Assembly (NCBI GenBank): GCA_905160935.1
Contig: CAJHZI010000534.1
Location: 248,001 to 312,000, forward strand
DNA from: Enchytraeus crypticus
Lineage: Eukaryota > Annelida > Clitellata > Enchytraeida > Enchytraeidae
Direction of reading: 5' to 3'
Length of the DNA stretch: 64,000 bases
The notes beneath the pieces are model-generated. The model had not been told where the DNA came from and ran no database searches. It saw only the letters and a program-made list of their open reading frames with translations. Positions 13,559 through 28,900 of the stretch are shown in pieces (position 1 is the first letter of the stretch; each line of letters opens with the position of its first letter). Made by a program: the position numbers and the translations under genes.

Positions 13559-16500
13559 AATCTTCATTATCAGCATCATCATCTTCTCATGAATCCTAGC
13601 TTGTCTAGGTTTGGGATTTTAAACAATGCATTTCTAAATTTCTCGATTTTTTACAAATTTCAGAAGTGGCTGCCACCACTACCCCAGCTGCAACCACCAC
13701 TACCGGATCCACTGTTGCTCCAACAACAACTCCAGGAGCCACCGTATCAACAACCGTACCAACAACAGTACCAACAACCGTTGCTACCACAACCCTGCTG
13801 TCTGGTAAGTACTAATCTAACCTAAGAATGAAATCTAATTTGCATTCGGAATCAGTTTTAATTTGTAAGATGGCGGGGCTTAAGAATGTAAAAATATAAC
13901 GGTTACATTGATCTAGGGATAACGTCGACCTTCTGGGTAATGCAATGAAATACCACTCAAAGTAATTTTCTTATCCTTCACTGAACATATTTTAAAATAT
14001 CATAAACCCAAGCCCTTTTAGAGAGCATTTAATCATATGACGAATACAAATATATATATAATAATAATAATTCACATTATAGTGCAACGACGTTGCTATC
14101 TATCACTTTTAATACATGATGTTAAATCCGTAGGGCAATTTTGTCCATTTTCCGTGTAACCATTCCAGTGAATATCTGAAATTTTACTCTCAGATCAGCG
14201 CGGCTGGAATTTGAACCCAAGAGGATTCAATTCAATTAATTCACCCCAGGGTCTGTCATATAAAATTTTATGACGATATCTACACCTCTAACCATTTCGC
14301 TATTGAGACATTCAAGATGCCACTTTACTGTTTGTAGAACTCCCATGTCTGAAGAAGATGATCAACGGAGGTCTGGTACCAAAGAGTCAGCTCAACACAA
14401 GGAAGATCCCAGGCAAGAACGTTCTTTACATCGTCAAGAGCAAGTCTGAGCCCAAGTACACTCCAATCTGGGAGAAGGTAACACTCACACCTGGAGATCT
14501 GAAGGAAGTCAAGGTCACTCCAATAGATAAGGCCGGCAAGCCAGCCGACAAGGCCCAGTCCGTTGTGGTTCCTGAATCAGCCAAACCCGCCGAGATCAAG
14601 TTCACTAAGCCAATTGAGGCCTACCAGCTGATCGTAGAACTTATTTCAAAGACTGGTAAACCAAGCGATGTCGACATCGTCTCCGTTGTTGGCTGTCTGC
14701 CAGATAACGGTAGGTTATACTTTTGAAAAGCTAGGGTATACGTCAGTTTCCTCACTTGAAAGCGATGTCAGTGACGGGCGAGCACAGGATTTGAACCCCG
14801 CACATACTGATCCGCGGTCGAGTATCTAACCGATGTCTCCACTGACTCCAGCCATAGTATGTAGAAGTATGGTTATGAAGATCTGAGGGTCCAAATCCTG
14901 GGCGTGTTCGTTCGTCATTGATATTGCTTTCGAGAGGTGAGAGAAACCGAAACTGAAACCGTGGACACCTTTTTGTCGGATCAGCTCGCTCCAATCAGTT
15001 ATCTCTGAATTATAGATTGATGTCTTGAATGTTCGTAAGATTTAAATTCGATTATTTGAACTTATGCTGTCTTGTATATTCTACTATAATTGAATAACAG
15101 TAAAAGTAAATTCTAAATACAAATAAATATTATTATTTTATTAAAAGTAATACATTTCAATTATAAAACTTAATTTAAGTGTGTTGATGATTTTCAGAAT
15201 CCAAAGACATCACTACACCTGGCACCACTGCTGGCTCCACAGTTGGCACCACAGTTGGCACCACAACCACTGCACCAACCGTGCCAACCACTGTGCTGAC
15301 CACAACGGTTGTCTCAGGTATGATTGCAGAGTTTTTGTCGCCTATAATAGTAATAATAATAATATTATATGTTTAACGTCCGTTTCCTCATACAGAGATG
15401 ATATCAGAGACGTCGGTAAAGTACAATACATATCGATTCCATAGTGGAATTTTATTAGTCAAGTACTTTCGTGAAGATTCTTGAACTGGTTTTTATCATT
15501 TGTAAATGCTATAAAGTTGTAATGTTGTAACTTTGTCATATTTCAGTAGGAATTCACTAATGATCATCGTTGCTAATGAGCAGAGCTAGCTCATGTTATT
15601 TTATAACTTCTAAATTGACTTGTGCCATTGGCATGTGCCCGATAAAGCTTGGAAGGGCATGAAAATCTTAACTAGTAATAGTTTATTATTGAGAAATCAC
15701 AACTTGTAAATATCTTAAAAAGCTGTCGGCTTGCAGAAGCGAAAATGCACTCTATTACCTTCTGGTTGGAGTCAGTGGCAATGTCGATATAAGACCCGAT
15801 CGCGGATCAGCGTGTGCGGGGTTTAAATCTTGAGCTCTCTCGTCACTGATATCGCTTTCAGAGATGAAACTAACGTTAACATCTGCTTTACAGTATTCTG
15901 GTGTGCATTTGCAGATCTTCCATGTCTGAAGAAGATGAACAACGGTGGACTCATTCCAAAGACCAGCCTCAAGATGAAGAGAATCCCGAGCAAGAAGAGC
16001 ACAACGGTCATTGTCGAGAGCCTCGTTCAGCCGAAGAACACTCCAATCTGGGAGAGAGTCACCGTGTCCAAGGGCGACGTCAAGGAGGTCATTGTAACTC
16101 CAATCGGAAAGAAGGGTACTCCAACAGGCAAGCCACAGAACGCCAAGGTTCAAGACTCCACCAAGCCAACCGAGGTGATATTCGACAAGCCATTGGAAGC
16201 TGAGAAGCTGCTGGTAACTCTGATGTCCAACTCTGACAAGGCATCCGATGCTGATGTCGTATCCGTTGTTGCCTGCCTGCCTGAAGCCGGTCAGTGTTTG
16301 ATTTGTCATTTTGTTAGACATAAAAAAGGGGAATTGAAAAAATTTCTACATGTAACTTATTTTAAAAATTACTTTTATTTTAAATGTAGGCATAAAATAA
16401 AGACTTTAATAGTCAAACTAGTAGCGAAATATTTAGTAATTTTTCTATTTGTGTTTTGTGTCATTTTTTATTTCAATAGGACACATGTACCAGAAGGGAA

Positions 16501-16680
16501 TTGCATTTATATCGTATAATGAGATTTATTTTATTTTCAGATGTAGCAACAACTACAACACCACAGCCAACAACAACTGTAGCTGTGACAACACCAACCA
16601 CCACCGTTGTAGCAACCACCGTTATCACTGGTATGTCTAAATTACCTACTAGAATTATACATTTATATTATTTATATATA

Positions 16681-16731
<51 letters not shown>

Positions 16732-16787
16732 ATAATATATATATATATATATACATAATATATATATATATGTATATATACATACAG

Positions 16788-16834
<47 letters not shown>

Positions 16835-16876
16835 ACACACACACACATATATATATATATATACATGTATATATAG

Positions 16877-16931
<55 letters not shown>

Positions 16932-19900
16932 TAATGTTACATGTATATCTTAGAGTTATGTCATTTATGCAGAGTTTAATGAATTTACATAAATTTTAGT
17001 GTAGTTTTAATTTCAGTAAATGGCAGTGAAAGTAAACAATTCGAAGGAATCATATCTTTCGTTAAGCATTGACTAATGATAATATTTCGTACTAGTAACT
17101 ATTATCGCACACTACGCTTCACTAGAATCGTATTAATTTAGAGACGCCACAAACATCGGCTTTCGCAGCAGAAACGAACTTTGTCTGCATAATAAGCTAT
17201 TGTTAGAAAAGAAAGTTAAGCCTTTATTATGTTCTATTGTTAGAATAGAAAGTTATTATTCGTAATGTTCTATTGTTAGAAAAGAAAATTAAGTCTTCCT
17301 AATGCTCTATTGTTAGAAAAGAAGGTAAAGTCTTCACATTGTTCTCTTGTTAGAAAAGAAAGTTTAGTTTTTATAATGCTTTATTGTTTAGCTTCTCCAT
17401 GCCTGAAGAAGATGCCAAACGGCGGCGTTGTTCCAAAGGAGCAGCTGAAGGTGTCCAGAGTAACTGATACCACCAGCACTACCGTCACCCTTGAGAGCCA
17501 GACGACACAAAGGGACACGCCAACATTTGAAAGCGTAAAAATCACACCAGGTGATGTAAAGGAAGTCAAGGTAACTCCAGTCGGAAAGGACGGCAAACCA
17601 TCTGGCACTCCACAGGCTGTTCCAGTTCCAGATTCCACCAAGGCGACGGATGTCAAGTTCACAAAACCAATCCAGTCTGATAAGATCTCCGTGACATTCG
17701 TGTCCAAGTCTGGAAAACCATCCGATTCTGATGTCATCTCCGTCGTAGGATGTCTGCTACTTGCTGGTATTATATCACTTTAAAATCGTTCTTGCTTTCT
17801 TGCTTAACGTTGACCTGACTAAGTTTAACGTCAGTTTCCTCTCTCAGAATCGTGTACTGAATTTGACGAGAATTGACATTTTAAGCTGATATAATAATTA
17901 AAATCTGGTAAAACTAAGGTTAACGTCAGTTTCCTCACTCGAAAGCGATGCCAGTAACGGGCGAGCCCAGGATTTGAACCTCGCACCTACTGATCCGCGG
18001 TCGAGTATCTTACCGACTTCACCACTGGCTCCAGCCAGAATTAATAATATTTCCAGCAATTAATAGTAGTTGAAACGGCGTAAAATATCTAATTAATTTG
18101 ATAATTATGTTACAAATGCCCTTAAAAATTGTTTAACAAAATTTATCAGATATAATTTAGTATCTGTAGGTTCTGACTAGAATCGAACTAATAAAAAATT
18201 ATTTCAGATTTTTGTTGCTCGCTAAAAGATAATAATCGGCTTTATTAATAGAACTTGATATAACGACTGACATTACTGTTAAATAAGGCTAAGCTTGTAG
18301 TGGAAATATGAATTTGGCAGATGATTCTAGTATTTATTAAAATTTATTTAAAAAATTTAATTCTTGGAAAACAATTAATCAGTTAGTTATAACTTTGCAA
18401 CAATGAAACAATGACTGCTTCTTTGCATTGTAATGTTTAATATTTATATCAATTTTTTTCATTCATACAGATGTTACCACCACTACACCAGCTGCAGGAA
18501 TAACAACAACTGTTGCTCCTACCACTGCAACGACTGTCGTAACAGCCATCGTTACTCCAGGTAAGCTTTCTGAACTATTAAAACAATATAAATTACTGTT
18601 TATGCAAATCAGTGGAACAAATTTTTATGTGTAAAAATACCCTTTGTAGCGTAGGGTAGCAAAATGAACGGTACTATATTGTAATACTATAAAAACCAGT
18701 AGGAAGAATTCAGCGTGTTTAATAAAATAAAATAAAAACTATAACGCTTTCTAAACTTTATGCACTCTATGACTAATACTAAAGAAATATCCTTTTGAAA
18801 TCAAATTAACATCTTCTGCTATGGAATAATGCATGTATATTATATCATACGCATTAAAACAGCTATGCCATGCCTGAAGAAGATGCCAAATGATGGAGTT
18901 GTTACAAAGGATCAGCTCGACACCAAGAGAGTACCAGCAGGCGAGAAGACAACCATCAGCATCAAGCCAAAGGTTGAGCCAAAGGAGAAACCAGAATTCG
19001 AGAGCATCAAGTTGACACCAGGAGATGCCACCAAGGTTACTGTAACTCCAGCAGACAAGAGCGGCAAGCCTCAGGGTCAGTCACAGACAGCCAACGTTGT
19101 CGATCCTAAGAAGGCTACCGAGGTCAAATTCCCCAAGCCACTTGTTGCCGACCAGCTCATCGTAGAAGTAACTTCAAAGTCTGGCAAACCAACCGATGTT
19201 GATCTCATCTCTGTGCGCGGATGTGTACCGCTTGATGGTATGTTATTGTTTTATATCTCTGATACTATGATATCAAAAACTGGTAAAGCTAATGTTAACG
19301 TCAGTTTCCTCACTCGAAAGCGAAGTCAGTGACGGTCGAGCCCAGGATTTGAACGCCGCACCTACTCATACGCGGTCGAGTATCTTACCGACTATTATTA
19401 TTATTATTATTATTATTATTATCTATTTTTATTACCGATATTGTGATAATATAATATATTTCATCTGTGATGGTATCTTATTATGATATAATATTACCGA
19501 CATTGATACTCGCTGAAACCAGTGGCGTTGCCACTAAAATACCCTACCGCGGATCAGTATGTGCGAGGTTCAAATGCCAGTCAAACCCGTCACTGATATC
19601 GCTTTGAAACTGACGTCTACATCTGCTTGACAGCTTTTACAGCATTAAAAAATATTCGTTTTATTGTTGCGTTATAATATATTATAAATGGTAGACCAAC
19701 ATTTTGTAGTAAATTGTAATATTATTTAATATTTTTGGCGCATTTTTTCAGACTCTACAACAACCACTGCTGGAACAACAGCTGCCACCACAACGACAGC
19801 ACCAACAACTCCAGCTACTACCATCCCAACAACTGTTGTTGCTTCAACAACTGTTAGAAGCGGTATGTTTTAATAATTTGACTATACGGACGCCACCAGA

Positions 19901-22900
19901 TAATCACCTAGATGTTATGTGGACATTTCCCCTATAGTACTTCCGGCTGCTTATGATTAACAAAAAGCTAAGGTTAACGTCAGTTTCATCACTCGAAAGC
20001 GATGTCAGTGACGGGCGAGCCCAGGATTTGAACCCGCACCTACTGATCCGCGGTCGAGTGTCTAATTCGCCACTGGCTCCAGCCGATACAATAATATAGC
20101 GTGATAACAATGCACATTGTTGTATGAGTTTTATTACATGACTTTTATATTTAGAAATGACGCTTTGCTATATTCGAGTTATTAAGGGTATATATCCTTG
20201 CTTCTACTAAAGATTCTAATTTATTACTTATTTATTCAAATTGATTATTTATTTCTTTATTTTTAATTTAGATTGTCATGCATCAGAAGGCTCAAACAGT
20301 TAGAATAGCCTTAGTACTAAAGAGACGCGAGTGTTTGATTTTGGGAAACCAATTTGACATTAAACTATCTTTTAGCCTTAAACCATTCGTTTTACTACCA
20401 TCTAGCGAGGTGTACGCTATCAGATATCTAGAAGTTCTGTGTGTACCAAATCGTGCGCCAAAATTTACAATTATTCATTATCTGAATAATTGCTATTAAT
20501 AATAAATAATCAATTATTATAGTAAATAACCAAACTATATCACATTTTGTTTGCAGTACTGCCATGCCTGAAAGAAATGAAGGACAACGGAGTAGTTCCA
20601 AAGGACGAACTGAAGGTCACTAAGGTCACAGACAAGACAACAACTACCATCACACTGGAGAGCCCAACCAAGACAAAGGACACCCCATCCTGGACGAATG
20701 TAAAGGTGTCCGGAGGTGACATCAAGGAAGCTAAGGTTACTCCAGTTGACAAGAACGGTACTCCAGTCGGCGAGACACAGACTGGCAAGGTTCCAGACTC
20801 AACCAAACCAACCGACGTTCAGTTCACTAAGCCAATTGAGGCTGACAAGCTCGTGGTTACTCTTGTTTCCAACTCTGATAAACCATCCAACGCTGATGTC
20901 ATCTCTGTTGTAGCCTGCCTGCCGAAGGATGGTATGTAGTTTAGATATTGGTTTTCATATTTATGTTTTAATTCTACTGCATTGCGTTCACTATACTTGT
21001 CGGAAGCATATTACTGAATATGTATCTCGATCTTTTTCTCTATCTCTCTTATCTCTTTCTCTCTGTCTCTCTCGCTCTTTCTTGCTATACAAGTGATAGG
21101 GCCTGAATACTTATTCCTACTCATCGTGTTCTTTTGCCTTCAGTAATATAACTACATTGACCTACTATTTTATCTAATCATATGTGATGGAAGTCAATAT
21201 CCAATAATAGAGTATGATAATAACTCGTACTTACTTCTCACTGGTATAATCGATACCAGTGAGAAGTAAGTCTTTATATGGTTTCCCAGATTTTACTCAA
21301 TAAAATTCTTCAGTTGCTGCTTAAAGTCTCATATGATACGCCCATTTGTCCGTTAGTTTATTCGTAGTGGACCAACTAAGACCCTACTAAAGGTCTAATA
21401 ATTGTAAATAGTCTAATGACACAATTGCATTCACTTATGTTTAGACGCAACAACAACAACAACACCACAGCCAACTACAGTGCCAACTACAACACAGCCA
21501 ACAGCTGCTGCAACAACACCAGCAACAACCGTCATCGCCAAGGTACCCACTCCAGGTATGTCAATTTCACTCCCGCTAATAATTAATGAGAAATAACGAA
21601 TGTAAAATATCAAAGGGAATGACTATAGCAGAGGAAAAAAATAAATTAGTCTTAAATTTAAAATGTGCCAATGCTGGCAAGCAATATGTTGGTTCAAGAA
21701 AAGATTCTAATTATCTAACTTACAACTAGTCTTGATTTTTAATTGGGTAACACGTTAATGAGTTATATAGAGACTAGCAGTGCTATTTCTAATAGATTTG
21801 TGTCCACGACTATCCTCCAATACATCCAGTTAGTAGATATCTAAAGGAAGAAGAAATTAATATAATAGAATCACAAATACTATGCTATTATAAACTAACA
21901 TAGAAATATATTTTTTATATTTAATAGAAATATTTCTATTGAGTATTTTAGGCTCTGGGTTGTTTAATTCTATTCGCTATATTATTTAATGTTTAGAACT
22001 TCCATGCCTAAAGAGCATGCCAAATGGAGGAGTAGTTAAGAAGGATCAGCTGAAGGTTACTAAGGTACCAGGAGAGAAGGACACAACTGTCACTCTTGAG
22101 AGCCAGACAACACCAAAGGATACACCAAAATGGGAGAGCCTGAAGGTCACTCCAGGAGATGTTCAATTCGTCAAAGTTACTCCAACTGGAAAGGACGGTA
22201 AACCAACTGGCGAAACGCAGACGGCCCCAATTCCAGATTCAGGAAAGGTCACAGATATCAAGTTCACAAAGACTCTTGAAGCTGATAAGCTCACCGTTAC
22301 ATTCGTGTCCAAGTCTGGAAAACCATCTGATGCCGATATCGTCTCAGTTGTAGGCTGTCTGCCAGCACCAGGTAGGTTAAATTGTACTATCTTCTAGAGA
22401 GAAATTTTAAAGTAGATGTGTGACTAGTTTTAGTTCCTATGAAATTATCTGGTCTCGAATGCCAAATTTAAAATATAGACACATTTAATGTTTTAGCTCT
22501 TTCTAGCGGATAATGCAAATGTAACGCCAGTTTCATCTCTCGAAAGCATACCCGTGACAGGAGCCATGAAATGTAATGACACGTATTCAAATACTTATAG
22601 ATAAGCTACTGATTGAGACGTAATCTACATAAACATTTAATAATGCGGGTTAAGGTATCAATTCATAAACTATTGTTTATACTTTTTCCATATCAAGTTA
22701 CTGTTTTAGCTTATAAGTTCACAATTATTATAAAATGTATGTCACTATTGCAGAGGCTGCTACAACCACCACTTCTGCTACAACAACCACGACCCCAGCG
22801 CCATCAACAGCTCAAACTTCCGCTCCAACTGCTATCCCAACAACTGTGCCAACAACCGTTGCCACAACAATCATCCTGACTGGTAGGTCAAGAATTTAAT

Positions 22901-25900
22901 AATGACATTAACAAGTACAAACTCGTATAAATAATACAACTAATGTAATTACAAATTACGTTACTACGTTACAAATTTTTATAATGAATATATGTTATAA
23001 TGTCTAATTTTATTTCGAACATTTGCTAGCTATTTTCGAAGTAGCCTTATCAACTTAAGGATTATAGAATGGAAAAACTATAATGTGAATTATCGAATAT
23101 TTATATATGTAGAACTTCCATGCCTGAAGAAGATGCCAAATGATGGAGTTGTTACAAAGGATCAGCTCGACACCAAGAGAGTACCAGCAGGCGAGAAGAC
23201 AACCATCAGCATCAAGCCAAAGGTTGAGCCAAAGGAGAAACCAGAATTCGAGAGCATCAAGTTGACACCAGGAGATGCCACCAAGGTTACTGTAACTCCA
23301 GCAGACAAGAGCGGCAAGCCTCAGGGTCAGTCACAGACAGCCAACGTTGTCGATCCTAAGAAGGCTACCGAGGTCAAATTCCCCAAGCCACTTGTTGCCG
23401 ATCAGCTCATCGTAGAAGTGACTTCAAAGTCTGGCAAACCAACCGATGTTGATCTCATCTCTGTGCGCGGATGTGTACCACTTGATGGTAAGCGCATATA
23501 TTCTGATTTTTAATTCATTATCTAAATTGGTCATTGAATTTCATTGAACCTTTTGACGCTTTCACTCTGGTAACATGTTTACAATGGCTTCTCAATATAC
23601 TTACTAAATTTGTAAGGTGTATCTGCCATATTTAATACAGCTTTCACTTTATAACTAAACTAATGAATTCTATTTCAGATTCCACCACAACAACGCCAGC
23701 TCCAACTACTCCAGCCAGCACAACAGCAGCTAGCACCGTTCCAACAACCGTTGTTACCACTGTGTCGGTCCCAATTGGTATGCCAATTTTCGAAAATATC
23801 AAAAGTCTGAAATAATATTCTAAAACTGTCTTTAGCAATAATTGATATTTAAGTTAATCAAGCAAACTATTCCTTTTACAGTACATTGATTATAATTTAC
23901 GGATGTTGCAACAGTTCTCTTAATAGTAAAGCTTTTCAGAAACATAGTCTATTGGGGCATTTCCGTAGTTATCGTTTGTCTTAAAGCCACTTTAGAATAA
24001 CTTGTGCGTATATTTGATCTCTATAAGAACAACTGATATGTTGCAGTTGCTCCATGCCTGAAGGACATGAAGGATGGAGGTGTTGTTCCAAAGGATAACC
24101 TGAAGACCACCACTACCACCGACAAGAACACAAAGACAGTAACACTCGAGAGCCAGAAGACTCCAAAGGATACTCCACAATGGAGCAAGGTTACCGTCAC
24201 TCCAGGAGATGTAAAGGAAATCAAGGTTACTCCAACCGACAAATCCGGCAAGCCAACAGGAGAGACCCAGATCGCCAAGGTTCAAGACTCAACCAAACCA
24301 ACCGACGTTCAGTTCACTAAGCCAATTGAGGCTGACAAGCTCGTGGTTACTCTTGTTTCCAACTCCGATAAACCATCCAACGCTGATGTCATCTCTGTTG
24401 TAGCCTGCCTGCCAAAGGATGGTAAGTATTAATTGGTCTTATTTGCGTTAAATTATCTGCTATTATAATGTCAATGTTTCTTCGCGGTTTTAATCCACAG
24501 ATCAAGAACTCATTTCATAAGTAATAATATTAAATATTCATATAATTTTCAAGAAGTACAAAGCTGATTAGGTGCTAGTGTATTACTATTAAATTCTACA
24601 ATAATGGTTTAATCTATAGTTTGACTTTTACCCCACACCGACTTTTCGTAGCATATATATTTACTTCTAATCTATATCTTAAGTCAATCTTCCCTTTGAT
24701 GTTTGAATGCCAAAAGGCACTGTCTATTTTCTATTCATATTTTACTAGTATTTTTGCACTTTTATATATTTCAATGAATAATATTTATACAGACTTGACC
24801 ACAACAACAACACCACAGCCAACCACTCCAGTTCCTACGACGCCAGCTACAACCGTTACCACGACAACTGTTTCCAGCGGTAGGCTTAGTTGTTGATATT
24901 TATTTATTTTCTGTAATGAATTTTCTTTAAGAAACGTTTTTTGAAAGTGACACTATCTAACGTTATTGATATGTTTCCATTTGTTAAGTATCCCTATTTT
25001 ATTCCTCAATTTGAGAATGACTTGCAATTTAAAGCGCACTTTTGAAACTCTGAGGCTACTTAGTTTACAATTAACAAGACACCGGATCCGTGATATTTAA
25101 ATATTTATTTTATAGATGTCCCATGTCTGAAGAAGATGCCAAACGGTGGTGTCGTCACAAAGGATCAACTGAAGGTCACAAAGGTACCAGGAGAGAAGGA
25201 CACAACCGTCACGGTTGAGAGCCAGACTGCACCAAAGGATACACCAACATTCGAGAGCCTGAAGGTCACTCCAGGTGATGTCAAGGAAGTGAAGGTTACT
25301 CCAACCGGAAAGGATGGTAAGCCAACCGACAAGCCACAGGTTGTCCAGGTACCAGATTCCAAAAAGGCCACAGATGTCAAGTTCCTGAAGCCAATCAACG
25401 CTGACAAGCTGACAGTGACATTCGTATCCAAATCTGGAAAACCATCTGATGCCGATGTCATCTCTGTTGTTGGATGCCTCCCAGTACCTGGTAAAGCCAT
25501 TCTAAAATTATTTGTAAATTATAGAATATTTATAATTATCGGTATAACCTTATAATACTTCTATTATTATATAATATTTGTCTAATTTAAACATATGCAA
25601 CTGCATTGAACTCAGTTTACCTATTTCAAATAAGGTATGAAATAATGACGTGCTGGATCCGTTGTGATTTAGAATGTTATGTATTGTTGCGTTTTTCATT
25701 TACAGTAAGTGTTAATGTAATGAAAATGAACATTTTATAAAAGGATATTGAACTTATTTTACAGAAGCTGCAACAACGACTCCATCTGCTACAACAACTG
25801 TTACACCAGTGCCAACAACTGTTGCTACTACAGTCATTCTTGCTGGTAAGGATTTGATTTCAAATACATAACAGCAGCGCATTTTTGTTCATAAATATAA

Positions 25901-28900
25901 TTCTCCATATATAGTAGAATGAGAATATTTCGAAAATTTACTATGTCGTTTCTAATCAATTCAGTATTTGACGACTTGCAATTTTTTGAATCTGAAAAAT
26001 TAAAGAGTGGGTATGGTCTTCATTTCTGCAGAACTTCCATGCCTGAAGAAGATGCCAAATGATGGAGTTGTTACAAAGGATCAGCTCGACACCAAGAGAG
26101 TACCAGCAGGCGAGAAGACAACCATCAGCATCAAGCCAAAGGTTGAGCCAAAGGAGAAACCAGAATTCGAGAGCATCAAGTTGACACCAGGAGATGCCAC
26201 CAAGGTTACTGTAACTCCAGCAGACAAGAGCGGCAAGCCTCAGGGTCAGTCACAGACAGCCAACGTTGTCGATCCTAAGAAGGCTACCGAGGTCAAATTC
26301 CCCAAGCCACTTGTTGCCGATCAGCTCATCGTAGAAGTGACTTCAAAGTCTGGCAAACCAACCGATGTTGATCTCATCTCTGTGCGCGGATGTGTACCAC
26401 TTGATGGTAAGCGCATATATTCTGATTTTTAATTCATTATCTAAATTGGTCATTGAATTTCATTGAACCTTTTGACGCTTTCACTCTGGTAACATGTTTA
26501 CAATGGCTTCTCAATATACTTACTAAATTTGTAAGGTGTATCTGCCATATTTAATACAGCTTTCACTTTATAACTAAACTAATGAATTCTATTTCAGATT
26601 CCACCACAACAACGCCAGCTCCAACTACTCCAGCCAGCACAACAGCAGCTAGCACCGTTCCAACAACCGTTGTTACCACTGTGTCGGTCCCAATTGGTAT
26701 GCCAATTTTCGAAAATATCAAAAGTCTGAAATAATATTCTAAAACTGTCTTTAGCAATAATTGATATTTAAGTTAATCAAGCAAACTATTCCTTTTACAG
26801 TACATTGATTATAATTTACGGATGTTGCAACAGTTCTCTTAATAGTAAAGCTTTTCAGAAACATAGTCTATTGGGGCATTTCCGTAGTTATCGTTTGTCT
26901 TAAAGCCACTTTAGAATAACTTGTGCGTATATTTGATCTCTATAAGAACAACTGATATGTTACAGTTGCTCCATGCCTGAAGGACATGAAGGATGGAGGT
27001 GTTGTTCCAAAGGATAACCTGAAGACCACCACTACCACCGACAAGAACACAAAGACAGTAACACTCGAGAGCCAGAAGACTCCAAAGGATACTCCACAAT
27101 GGAGCAAGGTTACCGTCACTCCAGGAGATGTAAAGGAAATCAAGGTTACTCCAACCGACAAATCCGGCAAGCCAACAGGAGAGACCCAGATCGCCAAGGT
27201 TCAAGACTCAACCAAACCAACCGACGTTCAGTTCACTAAGCCAATTGAGGCTGACAAGCTCGTGGTTACTCTTGTTTCCAACTCCGATAAACCATCCAAC
27301 GCTGATGTCATCTCTGTTGTAGCCTGCCTGCCAAAGGATGGTAAGTATTAATTGGTCTTATTTGCGTTAAATTATCTGCTATTATAATGTCAATGTTTCT
27401 TCGCGGTTTTAATCCACAGATCAAGAACTCATTTCATAAGTAATAATATTAAATATTCATATAATTTTCAAGAAGTACAAAGCTGATTAGGTGCTAGTGT
27501 ATTACTATTAAATTCTACAATAATGGTTTAAGCTATAGTTTGACTTTTACCCCACACCGACTTTTCGTAGCATATATATTTACTTCTAATCTATATCTTA
27601 AGTCAATCTTCTCTTTGATGTTAAATGCCAAAAGGCACTGTCTATTTTCTATTCATATTTTACTAGTATTTTTGCACTTTTATATATTTCAATGAATAAT
27701 ATTTATACAGACTTGACCACAACAACAACACCACAGCCAACCACTCCAGTTCCTACGACGCCAGCTACAACCGTTACCACGACAACTGTTTCCAGCGGTA
27801 GGCTTGGTTGTTGATATTTATTTATTTTCTGTAATGAATTTTCTTTAAGAAACGTTTTTTGAAAGTGACACTATCTAACGTTATTGATATGTTTCCATTT
27901 GTTAAGTATCCCTATTTTATTCCTCAATTTGAGAATGACTTGCAATTTAAAGCGCACTTTTGAAACTCTGAGGCTACTTAGTTTACAATTAACAAGACAC
28001 CGGATCTGTGATATTTAAATATTTATTTTATAGATGTCCCATGTCTGAAGAAGATGCCAAACGGTGGTGTCGTCACAAAGGATCAACTGAAGGTCACAAA
28101 GGTACCAGGAGAGAAGGACACAACCGTCACGGTTGAGAGCCAGACTGCACCAAAGGATACACCAACATTCGAGAGCCTGAAGGTCACTCCAGGTGATGTC
28201 AAGGAAGTGAAGGTTACTCCAACCGGAAAGGATGGTAAGCCAACCGACAAGCCACAGGTTGTCCAGGTACCAGATTCCAAAAAGGCCACAGATGTCAAGT
28301 TCCTGAAGCCAATCAACGCTGACAAGCTGACAGTGACATTCGTATCCAAATCTGGAAAACCATCTGATGCCGATGTCATCTCTGTTGTTGGATGCCTCCC
28401 AGTACCTGGTAAAGCCATTCTAAAATTATTTGTAAATTATAGAATATTTATAATTATCGGTATAACCTTATAATACTTCTATTATTATATAATATTTGTC
28501 TAATTTAAACATATGCAACTGCATTGAACTCAGTTTACCTATTTCAAATAAAGTATGAAATAATGACGTGCTGGATCCGTTGTGATTTAGAATGTTATGT
28601 ATTGTTGCGTTTTTCATTTACAGTAAGTGTTAATGTAATGAAAATGAACATTTTATAAAAGGATATTGAACTTATTTTACAGAAGCTGCAACAACGACTC
28701 CATCTGCTACAACAACTGTTACACCAGTGCCAACAACTGTTGCTACTACAGTCATTCTTGCTGGTAAGGATTTGATTTCAAATACATAACAGCAGCGCAT
28801 TTTTGTTCATAAATATAATTCTCCATATATAGTAGAATGAGAATATTTCGAAAATTTACTATGTCGTTTCTAATCAATTCAGTATTTGACGACTTGCAAT

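Noticed and set aside
20278-20499. 73-codon + strand frame in the T12-D13 intron
   Set aside because: No recognisable motif, no splice support in the gene's phase, and a length expected by chance.
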